Shown: positions 53,255-61,210 of the stretch, in pieces
Position numbering within the stretch: position 1 is the stretch's first letter
Layout: each line of letters starts with the position of its first letter
Source of the DNA: Aquimarina sp. TRL1
GTDB taxonomy: Bacteria; Bacteroidota; Bacteroidia; Flavobacteriales; Flavobacteriaceae
Assembly: GCF_013365535.1 (NCBI RefSeq)
Contig: NZ_CP053590.1
Coordinates: 3,338,501-3,402,500 of the forward strand
Reading direction: 5' to 3'
DNA length: 64,000 nucleotides
Program-made: the position numbers and the translations under genes
Notes under the pieces: generated by a model
What the model was told of the DNA's origin: nothing
The model's input: the letters and a program-made list of their open reading frames with translations, nothing else
Database searches by the model: none

Positions 53255-53824
53255 ATGGAAGAGTTGATACAATTAGATAAAGAGTTGTTTTTGTATTTGA
53301 ACAATCTCGGGACAACAACATGGGATGGTTTCTGGTTATTTATGACAGAAAAGTTTTATCAGATTCCATTATACGCTGTCCTTTTGTATTTCTTCTATAA
53401 AATATTTGGACCCAAAGGATTGCTGATAACTATCTTAGTCGTAGCGGCTTTAATAACAGCGACGGATCAATTGTCTAATTTGTTTAAAAATGTATTGTTC
53501 ATGCGTCCTAGACCATGTAGAGCAGAAGGAGTTTCGGAATTGACTCGTTTTATTGCAGAAAGGTGTGGTAGACATGGGTATTTTTCAGGTCATTCGGCGA
53601 GTTCTATGGCTTTGGCATTTTTTACAGGTTTAGCACTTAGAAAACGACTGAAATATATTTTTGTATTGATGATTGTTTGGTCATTTATTGTTAGTTACAG
53701 TAGAATTTATATCGGAGTGCATTACCCAGGAGATGTCCTGACAGGATGGGGTATTGGAGCTCTGTTGGGAATAGGAGCTTTTCGCCTTCATCAATGGCTT
53801 ATTACAAAGTATATAAAAGCATAA
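53255..53824 (+). CDS. PAP2-family membrane phosphatase
   Basis: A 189-residue integral membrane phosphatase with about five to six helices. The three catalytic motifs are present: KNVLFMRPRPC (K-x6-RP), GYFSGHSASS (with the catalytic His; PSGH reads FSGH) and SRIYIGVHYPGDV (SR-x5-H-x3-D). Family members dephosphorylate undecaprenyl diphosphate, phosphatidic acid or phosphatidylglycerol phosphate; which of these is open. Confidence 0.92.
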   Translation: MEELIQLDKELFLYLNNLGTTTWDGFWLFMTEKFYQIPLYAVLLYFFYKIFGPKGLLITILVVAALITATDQLSNLFKNVLFMRPRPCRAEGVSELTRFIAERCGRHGYFSGHSASSMALAFFTGLALRKRLKYIFVLMIVWSFIVSYSRIYIGVHYPGDVLTGWGIGALLGIGAFRLHQWLITKYIKA

Positions 53825-54007
53825 ACAAAATGTCATTTTATGACTGTATTTTAGGTTAGAGACTAGAGGTTCTTCTACGCAAAGAGAAGAAATCCTTTTC
53901 TAAAGATATACGTATCCCAAAAAACGTTCTTTCAGGAATGAGGAAATGACTATTGTCCTATAAAAAAAGGAAACATTGATTTTTTGATATTAAATTAAGG
54001 CAGGATA

Positions 54008-54025
54008 CACAGTATGTTTACTGTG
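54008..54025. promoter_or_regulatory. Perfect inverted repeat CACAGTA-TGTT-TACTGTG upstream of the polyamine operon
   Basis: A seven-base perfect inverted repeat with a four-base loop, followed by a partial copy (ACAGTATGT at 54031-54039). No T-run follows, so it looks more like an operator or mRNA hairpin than a terminator. It sits about 140 bases before the likely speA promoter and after the PAP2 gene. Confidence 0.4.
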
Positions 54026-54164
54026 GTATAACAGTATGTATTGGGTTTTGTGTTTTTTGAAATTGCTAAAAAATCATAAAAAAAAAATTTTTTTTTGAGG
54101 TTATAGATTGAAAGGTAAGAAGTTGGTATTATTAAAATATTAAAACTTTCGAAAAGCATTTTTT

Positions 54165-54199
54165 TTTGGTAGAAGCATATGAAAGTTTTGTTATTTTTG
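54165..54199 (+). promoter_or_regulatory. Likely promoter of the speA operon
   Basis: TTTG at 54165-54168 and TATTTTTG at 54192-54199 (a full TAnnTTTG match) are 23 bases apart, within the range of Bacteroidota housekeeping promoters. Transcription would start near 54206, leaving a leader of about 255 bases before the speA ATG. Confidence 0.5.
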
Positions 54200-54205
54200 A
54201 GTAGC

Positions 54206-54463
54206 ATTACAATAGTAATTAGCGGAACATTATGATAAGTGTTTTTACGTTCGGTCTTCTGAAAGAGAAGAAGTTACTTTTAGAGCACGTTTATGGAATA
54301 GACCCCGGACATTTCACCGTCAACTTCAATTTTTGTACTCTCACCAAAGAAATACAGGTACCTCTTTATTTCATTTACATATTAATGAATAAAAAAGATC
54401 GCATATCAGTTTAGTTACTGTTGTATAACTAATATACCTAACTACATACTCTTTTAATTTATA
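54206..54463 (+). promoter_or_regulatory. Long, partly GC-richer leader of the arginine decarboxylase gene
   Basis: The segment 54240-54360 is visibly less AT-rich than the surrounding intergenic DNA, which suggests constraint. It contains an open 60-codon frame (54232-54414) with no recognisable homology, and near its end a bulged hairpin (TTTATT-T-CATT 54365-54375 with AATGAATAAA 54384-54393) followed by an A-run. It could be a polyamine- or arginine-sensing leader RNA, a regulatory upstream ORF, or a gene relic. Confidence 0.35.
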
Positions 54464-55861
54464 ATGAATACCAAATACATAAACTTAATTGACCAAACAT
54501 TCTACTTCCCGCAAGAAGAATTTAACCTAAAAGGAGATCAGCTGACCTTTCATGATATAAATTTGATGCAGCTAATTGAAAAATATGGAGCTCCTTTAAA
54601 ATTTACATATCTGCCCAAAATATCTGAGAATATAAATAAGGCCAAAAAGTGGTTTGCAGCAGCAATTGAAAAACATCAGTATCAGGGAAACTATAACTAT
54701 TGTTACTGTACTAAGAGTTCTCATTTTGAATATGTACTCAATGAAGTAATGAAAAATGAGGTACACATCGAAACATCCTCTGCTTTTGATATCAACATCG
54801 TAGAAAACCTTAAAAAAAATGGAAAAATTACTAATGATACCTATGTGATTTGCAACGGTTTTAAACGAGAGGAATATATCCATAATATAGCGCGGTTAAT
54901 CAATGAAGGGCATCAAAACTGCATTCCTATTATAGATAATTATGAAGAAGTAGACTTATTGTCCGAAGAGATTAATAAGAATTATGAGATTGGAATTCGC
55001 ATTGCCTCAGAAGAAGAACCCAAATTCGAGTTTTATACTTCTAGGTTGGGAATAGGATATAAGGATATAGTTCCTTTTTATAATAGAGATATTAAGGATA
55101 ATAAGAAAGTGACATTGAAGATGCTCCACTTTTTTATCAATACAGGAATAAGAGATACCGCATATTATTGGAATGAATTAGTAAAGTGTTTAAAAGTATA
55201 TGTCAAACTGAAGAAAGTATGTCCCAGTCTGGATAGTTTGAATATAGGTGGAGGATTTCCTGTAAAAAACTCCCTGGCTTTTGAGTACGATTATCAATAT
55301 ATGGTAGATGAGATTATTAATCAAATAAATATTACCTGTGCAAAAGCAGGGGTTGAAGTTCCTAATATTTTTACAGAATTTGGAAGTTTTACAGTAGGAG
55401 AGAGTGGAGGTGCTATCTATCAGATACTGCATCAAAAACAACAGAATGATCGTGAAAAATGGAACCTGATTAACTCTTCTTTTATTACTACGCTGCCAGA
55501 TACCTGGGCAATTAGCAAACGTTTTGTGATGCTGGCAATAAACCGATGGAATGATGAATATGAGCGGGTACTGTTAGGAGGGCTTACTTGTGATAGTGAT
55601 GATTATTATAATAGTGAACAACATATGAATGCTATTTATCTTCCCAAGTTTAAGAAGAATAAGCCACTTTATATAGGTTTTTTTAATACGGGAGCATATC
55701 AAGAGAGTATAGGAGGATATGGAGGATTGCAGCACTGTTTGATTCCCCAGCCAAAACATATTTTGATTGATAAAGATGAAGAAGGTAACATCGTTACCTC
55801 GCTATTTAGCAGACAGCAGAAAGGAGAAGATTTACTAAAAATACTAGGTTACAATGAGTAA
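54464..55861 (+). CDS. speA: Arginine decarboxylase (fold III PLP enzyme, flavobacterial type)
   Basis: A 465-residue alanine-racemase-fold decarboxylase that makes agmatine from arginine. The PLP-lysine region is NYNYCYCTKSSHFEYVL, the glycine-rich phosphate loop SLNIGGGFPVKNS, and the C-terminal Cys motif GLTCDSDDYYN supplies the active-site residue of the neighbouring subunit. It is shorter than E. coli SpeA (658) because it lacks the inserted helical bundle, as is usual in this group. It overlaps the agmatinase gene by 8 bases, so arginine is routed to putrescine by one operon. Confidence 0.9.
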   Translation: MNTKYINLIDQTFYFPQEEFNLKGDQLTFHDINLMQLIEKYGAPLKFTYLPKISENINKAKKWFAAAIEKHQYQGNYNYCYCTKSSHFEYVLNEVMKNEVHIETSSAFDINIVENLKKNGKITNDTYVICNGFKREEYIHNIARLINEGHQNCIPIIDNYEEVDLLSEEINKNYEIGIRIASEEEPKFEFYTSRLGIGYKDIVPFYNRDIKDNKKVTLKMLHFFINTGIRDTAYYWNELVKCLKVYVKLKKVCPSLDSLNIGGGFPVKNSLAFEYDYQYMVDEIINQINITCAKAGVEVPNIFTEFGSFTVGESGGAIYQILHQKQQNDREKWNLINSSFITTLPDTWAISKRFVMLAINRWNDEYERVLLGGLTCDSDDYYNSEQHMNAIYLPKFKKNKPLYIGFFNTGAYQESIGGYGGLQHCLIPQPKHILIDKDEEGNIVTSLFSRQQKGEDLLKILGYNE

Positions 55862-56741
55862 AAATAATTATGCAGGCATACCAGATGAGTATGCTAGGTT
55901 AGATAATGCAAAAATCGTTTTGATTCCTGTACCGTATGATGGAACAAGTACATGGCAAAAAGGAGCAGATAAAGGACCAGATGCTTTTTTGGAAGCCTCT
56001 GAAAACATGGAATTGTATGATATAGAAACAGATACGGAAGTGTATAAGCATGGGGTATATCTGGCAGAACCTGTAACCGAATCTAGTTCTCCGGAGCAGA
56101 TGGTGGAAGAAGTGCATCGTATTACTAAAAAGTATATTAAGAAAAATAAATTTGTTACAGTGTTTGGAGGGGAGCATTCCATCTCTATCGGAACAATCAG
56201 AGCCTTTGATGAATGTTTTGAGAATATCTCCGTATTGCATATAGATGCGCATGCGGATCTGAGACCAGAATATGAAGGAACAGCTTGTAATCATGCTTGT
56301 GCAGTATATGAAGCTAGTCAAAAAACAAATTTGATCCAGGTTGGTATTCGGAGTATGGATAGCATTGAGAAGACAGTAATGAATACAGAAAAAACATATT
56401 TTGCTCATGAGATGGTCGCTGATGAGTATTGGATGGATAAGGTGGTGGATCAATTGACAGATAATGTGTTTATCACCTTTGATTTAGATGCTTTTGACCC
56501 TTCAATTATGCCATCCACAGGAACCCCGGAACCAGGAGGGTTATTCTGGTATGAGACAATGGAGTTTTTGCAAATGGTGTTTAAAGAAAAAAATGTAGTT
56601 GGGTTTGATATTGTAGAACTATGTCCTAACGAAAAAGAAAAGTCCTCTGATTTTTTAGCAGCTAAATTGTATTATAAAATGCTTAGCTATAAGTTCAAAG
56701 AAGAGGCAGTTAATCAGGAGTATGAAGGTGCTCAGAAATAA
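55854..56741 (+). CDS. speB: Agmatinase family ureohydrolase
   Basis: A 295-residue ureohydrolase expected to split agmatine to putrescine and urea. All manganese ligands are visible: GGEHSIS, HIDAHADLRPEYEG, and FDLDAFDPSIMPSTGTPEPGG; VGFDIVELCPN follows. Length and motifs fit agmatinases rather than arginases, and the direct coupling to arginine decarboxylase supports this. No urease genes are nearby. Confidence 0.92.
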   Translation: MSKNNYAGIPDEYARLDNAKIVLIPVPYDGTSTWQKGADKGPDAFLEASENMELYDIETDTEVYKHGVYLAEPVTESSSPEQMVEEVHRITKKYIKKNKFVTVFGGEHSISIGTIRAFDECFENISVLHIDAHADLRPEYEGTACNHACAVYEASQKTNLIQVGIRSMDSIEKTVMNTEKTYFAHEMVADEYWMDKVVDQLTDNVFITFDLDAFDPSIMPSTGTPEPGGLFWYETMEFLQMVFKEKNVVGFDIVELCPNEKEKSSDFLAAKLYYKMLSYKFKEEAVNQEYEGAQK

Positions 56742-56765
56742 ATAGTAAATAAAATTGACCAACAA

Positions 56766-57740
56766 ATGAATACAAAAGGAGCAATATCCAATTTTATAGA
56801 GAAATATTATCTACACTTTAATGCAGCTACTGTCGTCGATGCAGCCAAGGCATATGAAGATCAGTTGAATAAAGGAAGTAAAATGCTGGTGTCCCTTGCA
56901 GGAGCTATGAGTACTGCTGAATTAGGAAAAATCTTTTCAGATATTATTAGAGAAGATAAAGTGCATATTATTTCCTGTACGGGAGCTAATCTCGAAGAAG
57001 ATATCATGAATCTGGTGGCACACTCGCATTATAAAAGAGTACCTAATTACAGAGATCTTACCCCACAAGAAGAATGGGAGTTATTAGAGAAAGGACTGAA
57101 TAGGGTAACAGATACTTGTATTCCTGAAGAAGAGGCATTTAGAAGGTTGCAAAAACATATATTCAAAATCTGGAAAGATGCCGAAGAGAAAGAAGAACGT
57201 TATTTTCCTCATGAATTTATGTATAAGCTGCTATTATCTGGAGTTCTGGAAGAATATTATGAAATAGATATAAAAGATTCTTGGATGTATGCAGCAGCAG
57301 AGAAGAACCTACCAATTGTAGTCCCCGGATGGGAAGATAGTACTATGGGGAATATTTTTGCATCCTATGTGCTAAAAGGAGAGTTAAAAGCTAGTACGAT
57401 GAAATCAGGAATAGAATATATGGCATTCCTGGCAGACTGGTATACGGAAAATTCTAAAGAAGGGATTGGTTTTTTTCAAATAGGAGGAGGAATTGCTGGG
57501 GATTTCCCTATTTGTGTGGTGCCAATGTTGTATCAGGATATGGAAAGAACGGATACCCCATTCTGGAGTTATTTTTGTCAGATTTCAGATTCTACAACTA
57601 GTTACGGGTCGTATTCAGGAGCGGTTCCCAATGAAAAAATCACCTGGGGGAAGCTCGATATTGATACGCCAAAGTTTATCATAGAAAGTGATGCGACTAT
57701 TGTGGCTCCGTTAATATTTGCGTACCTTTTGGATATGTAA
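56766..57740 (+). CDS. Deoxyhypusine-synthase-like protein lacking the catalytic lysine
   Basis: A 324-residue homolog of deoxyhypusine synthase. NAD-binding and core motifs are present: MLVSLAGAMSTAELGKI, ISCTGANLEEDI, VPGWEDSTMGN, and the C-terminal SGAVPNEKITWGKLDID followed by DATIVAPLIFAYLL. At the position of human Lys329 (GGGVVKHH), which forms the covalent enzyme intermediate, this protein has Gly245 (QIGGGIAGDFPICVVP). Bacteria lack eIF5A; relatives in polyamine operons have been proposed or shown to act as homospermidine synthases. Here it follows speA-speB, so it probably uses putrescine or agmatine, but the chemistry must differ from the lysine-imine mechanism. Confidence 0.85.
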   Translation: MNTKGAISNFIEKYYLHFNAATVVDAAKAYEDQLNKGSKMLVSLAGAMSTAELGKIFSDIIREDKVHIISCTGANLEEDIMNLVAHSHYKRVPNYRDLTPQEEWELLEKGLNRVTDTCIPEEEAFRRLQKHIFKIWKDAEEKEERYFPHEFMYKLLLSGVLEEYYEIDIKDSWMYAAAEKNLPIVVPGWEDSTMGNIFASYVLKGELKASTMKSGIEYMAFLADWYTENSKEGIGFFQIGGGIAGDFPICVVPMLYQDMERTDTPFWSYFCQISDSTTSYGSYSGAVPNEKITWGKLDIDTPKFIIESDATIVAPLIFAYLLDM

Positions 57741-57759
57741 CCAACAAATCAATATAGAC

Positions 57760-57984
57760 ATGAAAAGAGTAATTGTTGACTATAAAAAACTTAATAAAGA
57801 TATCCTTGCTTTGTTAGTAGAAAAATATCCGGATGGATATAATGATAGCGATATTGTTACTTTTAAAAATGGTCATAATGATGTTATAGAAGCAGTCGAA
57901 GTGAAAACAGAAGACACTGTTTATCTGGTGAAAATAAGTAAGCGTTTGGCTGATACTATGGCGAATTATGATTTAGAGGAGTAG
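57760..57984 (+). CDS. Small conserved protein of the polyamine operon
   Basis: The ATG at 57760 gives 74 residues (MKRVIVDYKKLNKDILALL...), 19 bases after the previous stop. It is soluble, acidic at the end, with a pattern of YPDGYNDSDIVTF and TVYLVKISKRLAD. I do not know a function; its fixed position suggests a role with the polyamine enzymes. An earlier in-frame ATG inside the previous gene is less likely. Confidence 0.75.
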   Translation: MKRVIVDYKKLNKDILALLVEKYPDGYNDSDIVTFKNGHNDVIEAVEVKTEDTVYLVKISKRLADTMANYDLEE

Positions 57985-58011
57985 GTTTTACAGGCTGATA
58001 GACCTATTGTG

Positions 58012-58055
58012 ATACAGAAAAAGTTTAGTGCGGTACGCTTAAGCTTTTTCTGTAT
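58012..58055. terminator. Bidirectional terminator between the polyamine operon and meaB
   Basis: ATACAGAAAAAG (58012-58023) pairs perfectly with CTTTTTCTGTAT (58044-58055); the loop is 20 bases. The right arm overlaps the last codons of meaB. Confidence 0.7.
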
Positions 58056-59133
58056 TGTTTTTATGAAGGGTAAGAAGTGCCTTGGCAGCAGCAAAGGGAC
58101 TAATTTCATGTCTTTTTAGAGCATCAATTTTTTTTGGGAGTATTTCCTTGATGCCAGGATGATTAAAAAATGAGCTTTTTAATTGCTCTTCGATGGTTTG
58201 CAATAACCAATATTTATTTTGCTCGATTCTTTTATTTTCAAAAGAGCCATTTGTCTTTGTGATCTTTATGTAAGAACTAATCAGTTCCAGAATGTCTGTA
58301 ATTCCTTCATTAGTTAGTGCACTACAGGTAAGTACCTGAGGAAGCCATCCGTTATGGGAGATAGGATAAAGGTGTAACGCTTTTTTAAATTGATTTTTCG
58401 CTTCCCGAGCTCTCTTTTTGTTATCACCATCGGCTTTGTTGATTACAATAGAGTCAGCCATTTCGATAATACCTCGTTTTATTCCTTGTAATTCGTCTCC
58501 TGCTCCAGCTAATTTGAGTAAAAGAAAAAAATCAACCATGCTGTGTACGGCAGTTTCACTCTGTCCTACACCAACTGTTTCTATGATAACGGTGTCAAAA
58601 CCAGCAGCTTCGCAAAGAATGATTGACTCTCTCGTTTTCTGTGCAACTCCTCCCAAAGAATTCCCACTGGGAGAAGGGCGTATAAATGCATCAGGAGAAG
58701 CGACTAATGTTTCCATTCGTGTTTTATCTCCAAGGATACTTCCTCCAGAAATACTGCTACTGGGATCTACAGCCAAAACAGCTACCTTTTTTTGATGGCT
58801 GATTAATATATTTCCCAGTGCTTCTATAAAAGTACTTTTGCCAACTCCTGGAACTCCTGTAATTCCAATCCGTATTGAATTATTAGAAAAAGGCAGGCAT
58901 CTTTCGATTAATTGTTGCGCTTTTTCCTGGTGTAGGGGTTGGGAACTCTCGATTAAAGTAATCCCCTGACTAAGTGCAGTTCTGTCTTTTGTCCTGATCT
59001 TAGTAAATAATTCTTCGATATCTACCTTTTTTTGTTGCCTGGATTTGAAGCTCTTGATAGCTTTTGGATTCGTACTTCCAGGTGTTTTAGAAAAAGGAGT
59101 ATTAGTGTTATATTTTGTGTTATCTTTAGACAC
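58039..59133 (-). CDS. meaB: Methylmalonyl-CoA mutase-associated GTPase MeaB
   Basis: A 364-residue G3E-type P-loop GTPase that guards cobalamin loading of methylmalonyl-CoA mutase. Walker A is GITGVPGVGKSTF; the family motifs AVDPSSSISGGSILGDKTRM, PSPSGNSLGGVAQKTRE, IIETVGVGQSE and base-specificity VINKADGDN follow, then the C-terminal dimerisation arm. The mutase genes are not in the window. N-terminal ~45 residues are a charged extension. Confidence 0.93.
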   Translation of the reverse strand: MSKDNTKYNTNTPFSKTPGSTNPKAIKSFKSRQQKKVDIEELFTKIRTKDRTALSQGITLIESSQPLHQEKAQQLIERCLPFSNNSIRIGITGVPGVGKSTFIEALGNILISHQKKVAVLAVDPSSSISGGSILGDKTRMETLVASPDAFIRPSPSGNSLGGVAQKTRESIILCEAAGFDTVIIETVGVGQSETAVHSMVDFFLLLKLAGAGDELQGIKRGIIEMADSIVINKADGDNKKRAREAKNQFKKALHLYPISHNGWLPQVLTCSALTNEGITDILELISSYIKITKTNGSFENKRIEQNKYWLLQTIEEQLKSSFFNHPGIKEILPKKIDALKRHEISPFAAAKALLTLHKNNTEKA

Positions 59134-59208
59134 GATATCGATTTATTGCAAATTTAAGCATTCATTTTTTGAGAAACATATACTTTGTTTACTAAGTGAA
59201 AAATTAGT

Positions 59209-59233
59209 ACTCCGGACTTTGTCGTTACGGAGT
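59209..59233. promoter_or_regulatory. Inverted repeat upstream of ohr
   Basis: ACTCCG (59209-59214) and CGGAGT (59228-59233) are a perfect six-base inverted repeat 34 bases before the ohr start, in otherwise AT-rich DNA. It could be an operator for a peroxide-sensing repressor or a leader hairpin. It does not resemble the known OhrR box. Confidence 0.35.
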
Positions 59234-59267
59234 TTATCATCATACATTAATCACTAAATATATACAT

Positions 59268-59693
59268 ATGAAAATTTTGTATACCGCAGAAGCAACAACG
59301 GAAAAGGGAAGATCTGGTCATGTTTCTACAGATACCAAAACTATTGATACACCATTAAGTGTTCCTAAAGAATTAGGAGGAGCAGGAGGAGATTATACAA
59401 ACCCTGAAGAACTTTTCGCAGCAGGGTACTCTGCTTGTTATGGGAGCGCATTACAACATATAGCCGATCAGCGAAAAATCGATTTGGGAGATTTTACTGT
59501 CACAGCTGTGGTATCTATAGGAAAAACAGAAGAAGAAGAGTTTGAATTGGCAGTGGTATTAGATACTTATTTGCCGGGGATAGAAACAGCACTAGCAGAG
59601 GAATTGATTAACGAAGCTCATGAAGTATGCCCGTATTCCAGAGCGACTAGAGATAACATTGATGTAACCTTGAATTTGTTATTAGATGAATAA
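59268..59693 (+). CDS. ohr: Organic hydroperoxide resistance protein Ohr (OsmC family)
   Basis: A 141-residue thiol peroxidase that reduces organic hydroperoxides using lipoylated proteins. Both reactive cysteines are present, in AAGYSACYGSALQHIA and HEVCPYSRATRDNIDV, and the N-terminal LYTAEATTEKGRSGHVSTD is typical of Ohr rather than OsmC. Monocistronic, cytosolic, probably induced by peroxides. Confidence 0.94.
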   Translation: MKILYTAEATTEKGRSGHVSTDTKTIDTPLSVPKELGGAGGDYTNPEELFAAGYSACYGSALQHIADQRKIDLGDFTVTAVVSIGKTEEEEFELAVVLDTYLPGIETALAEELINEAHEVCPYSRATRDNIDVTLNLLLDE

Positions 59694-59700
59694 TATAGTA

Positions 59701-59736
59701 ATCAGGTCTTTCTTAGATGTAAAAGAAAGACCTGAT
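59701..59736. terminator. Hairpin after ohr
   Basis: ATCAGGTCTTTCTT (59701-59714) pairs perfectly with AAGAAAGACCTGAT (59723-59736), eight-base loop. No strong T-run follows, so termination efficiency is uncertain; it may act as an mRNA-stabilising stem. Confidence 0.6.
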
Positions 59737-59806
59737 GTGTCTATGTGATAATCGATGTCTAAATGTTCAGGGGGCTCCCCTGAAGTAATGCTTCGTGTTT
59801 CTAGGT

Positions 59807-60367
59807 TTACTTTTTAACCTTTATAGGTACAGCAATCACTGTAGTGTCCCACGCGAGGTACATGATAGAAAAATCATTCGCTTCCTCAAAATAGATAGAA
59901 AATTGTTCTACTACATTAAGAAGGGGATTTACAGGAACCTCTATTGTTAGTACATCAAATTCAGGATTGTGTTTTACAGTTCCGTCCATATTAACTCCCC
60001 AGCTATATTGTTTGCTATTGAATAGTATTTTCCATGATTTTTTATTAGGAATAGTCCATAAAGTATATTTTCCTGCCGGTAATGTACTGCCATCAATAAG
60101 AAGATCTTTGGAAGTGTTAAAAGTAGTTGCTTCGTTAGCTCCGGTTCTCCAAACCTTGCCAAAAGGAACTAATTCACCAAAGATAATACGATCTTTTTTG
60201 TATGGGCGGTTATAAAATACGCTAAGAGAAGCTTCTTTGGTTTGATGTGTGACCGTCTCTTCGGGACTATGTTTCTTAGTATTAGTTTTTAAGAAAGATA
60301 AACCGATATAGCTGATAATAGAAATTCCGATTAGAATAAAGATCAAACGTTTAATAAACTTGTTCAT
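59807..60367 (-). CDS. DUF2911 membrane-anchored protein
   Basis: A 186-residue protein with an N-terminal uncleaved membrane helix (IFILIGISIISYIGLSF) and a DUF2911 domain: LSVFYNRPYKKDRIIFGELVPFGKVWRTGANEATTF, LPAGKYTLWTIPN, and SWGVNMDGTVKHN. The family is common in Bacteroidota and has no known activity. It is periplasmic. Monocistronic. Confidence 0.9.
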   Translation of the reverse strand: MNKFIKRLIFILIGISIISYIGLSFLKTNTKKHSPEETVTHQTKEASLSVFYNRPYKKDRIIFGELVPFGKVWRTGANEATTFNTSKDLLIDGSTLPAGKYTLWTIPNKKSWKILFNSKQYSWGVNMDGTVKHNPEFDVLTIEVPVNPLLNVVEQFSIYFEEANDFSIMYLAWDTTVIAVPIKVKK

Positions 60368-60652
60368 ATAAGATATTTTTTGTGTAAGCTATGATTGGGG
60401 GTTAGACCTGTGTAAAATTAATAGAATGAAATTGTATAACCATCTCAAATGGTATAAATATTCATTATGATTGGATAAAGAAACAAAACAAAACCTATGT
60501 GGGCGATTGTTATCTGTTTGTAAATGTATTTTTTTTAGAAGAAAAAGCTTTTTTTCTGACTAATTTTGCAACATGCAGATTGGGAGAGCGTCATTATAGA
60601 TGAATTGTAATCCGGGACTGTTTTTTAAACAATGTAAACACTAACTACTAAG

Positions 60653-61210
60653 TTGAAGAAAAATTTGTTACAAAGCGAAATAATAGAGCTATGTAGGGCG
60701 AATGATCGCCGTGCACAGATGAAGCTTTATAATAAGTATTGTGATGGGATGTATTATGTAGCACTTAGATTCCTCAAAGATCCGTATGAGGCAGAGGAAG
60801 CAATGCAGGAATCTTTTATCAAGGCTTTTACGAGATTACATCAATTTACAGGAGATGTCACTTTTGGAGCTTGGTTAAAGCGAATAGTGATTAATAAAAG
60901 TATTGACATGCTGAAGGCGAAAAAGATGAATATGGTAGCGATTAATGAACAGGTAATGTCGACAGTAGAGGAGCAGAATGATTGGTCTGTATCAGATTCG
61001 GTTACCGTAGAGGAAGTAAAAAAAGCAATAGAAAATTTACCCGAAAAATATAAATATGCTGTAATGCTATTTTTAATAGAAGGGTATGACCATAAAGAAA
61101 TAAGCGAAATTTTAGATATTACCCCTGTAGCTTCCAGGACGCTGGTACACAGAGGAAAAAAACAGCTTCAGGATCAATTAAAACACTTACGAGATGGCAC
61201 AGGATATTAG
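60653..61210 (+). CDS. ECF-type RNA polymerase sigma factor with TTG start
   Basis: A 185-residue sigma factor. Region 2 is MKLYNKYCDGMYYVALRFLKDPYEAEEAMQESFIKAF (about 23-59) and region 4 LPEKYKYAVMLFLIEGYDHKEISEILDITPVASRTLVHRGKKQL (about 131-175). The only start that includes region 2 is TTG at 60653 (first residues MKKNLLQSEII); the nearest ATG would cut it and an in-frame stop lies at 60635. TAATTTTG at 60561-60568 is a -7 candidate. The two following genes overlap, forming a sigma/anti-sigma/target operon. Confidence 0.9.
   Translation: MKKNLLQSEIIELCRANDRRAQMKLYNKYCDGMYYVALRFLKDPYEAEEAMQESFIKAFTRLHQFTGDVTFGAWLKRIVINKSIDMLKAKKMNMVAINEQVMSTVEEQNDWSVSDSVTVEEVKKAIENLPEKYKYAVMLFLIEGYDHKEISEILDITPVASRTLVHRGKKQLQDQLKHLRDGTGY

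Noticed and set aside
54232..54414. A 60-codon plus-strand frame in the speA leader
   Set aside because: No similarity I can recognise and no start context; kept only as a possibility within the leader entry, since an RNA element explains the composition equally well.
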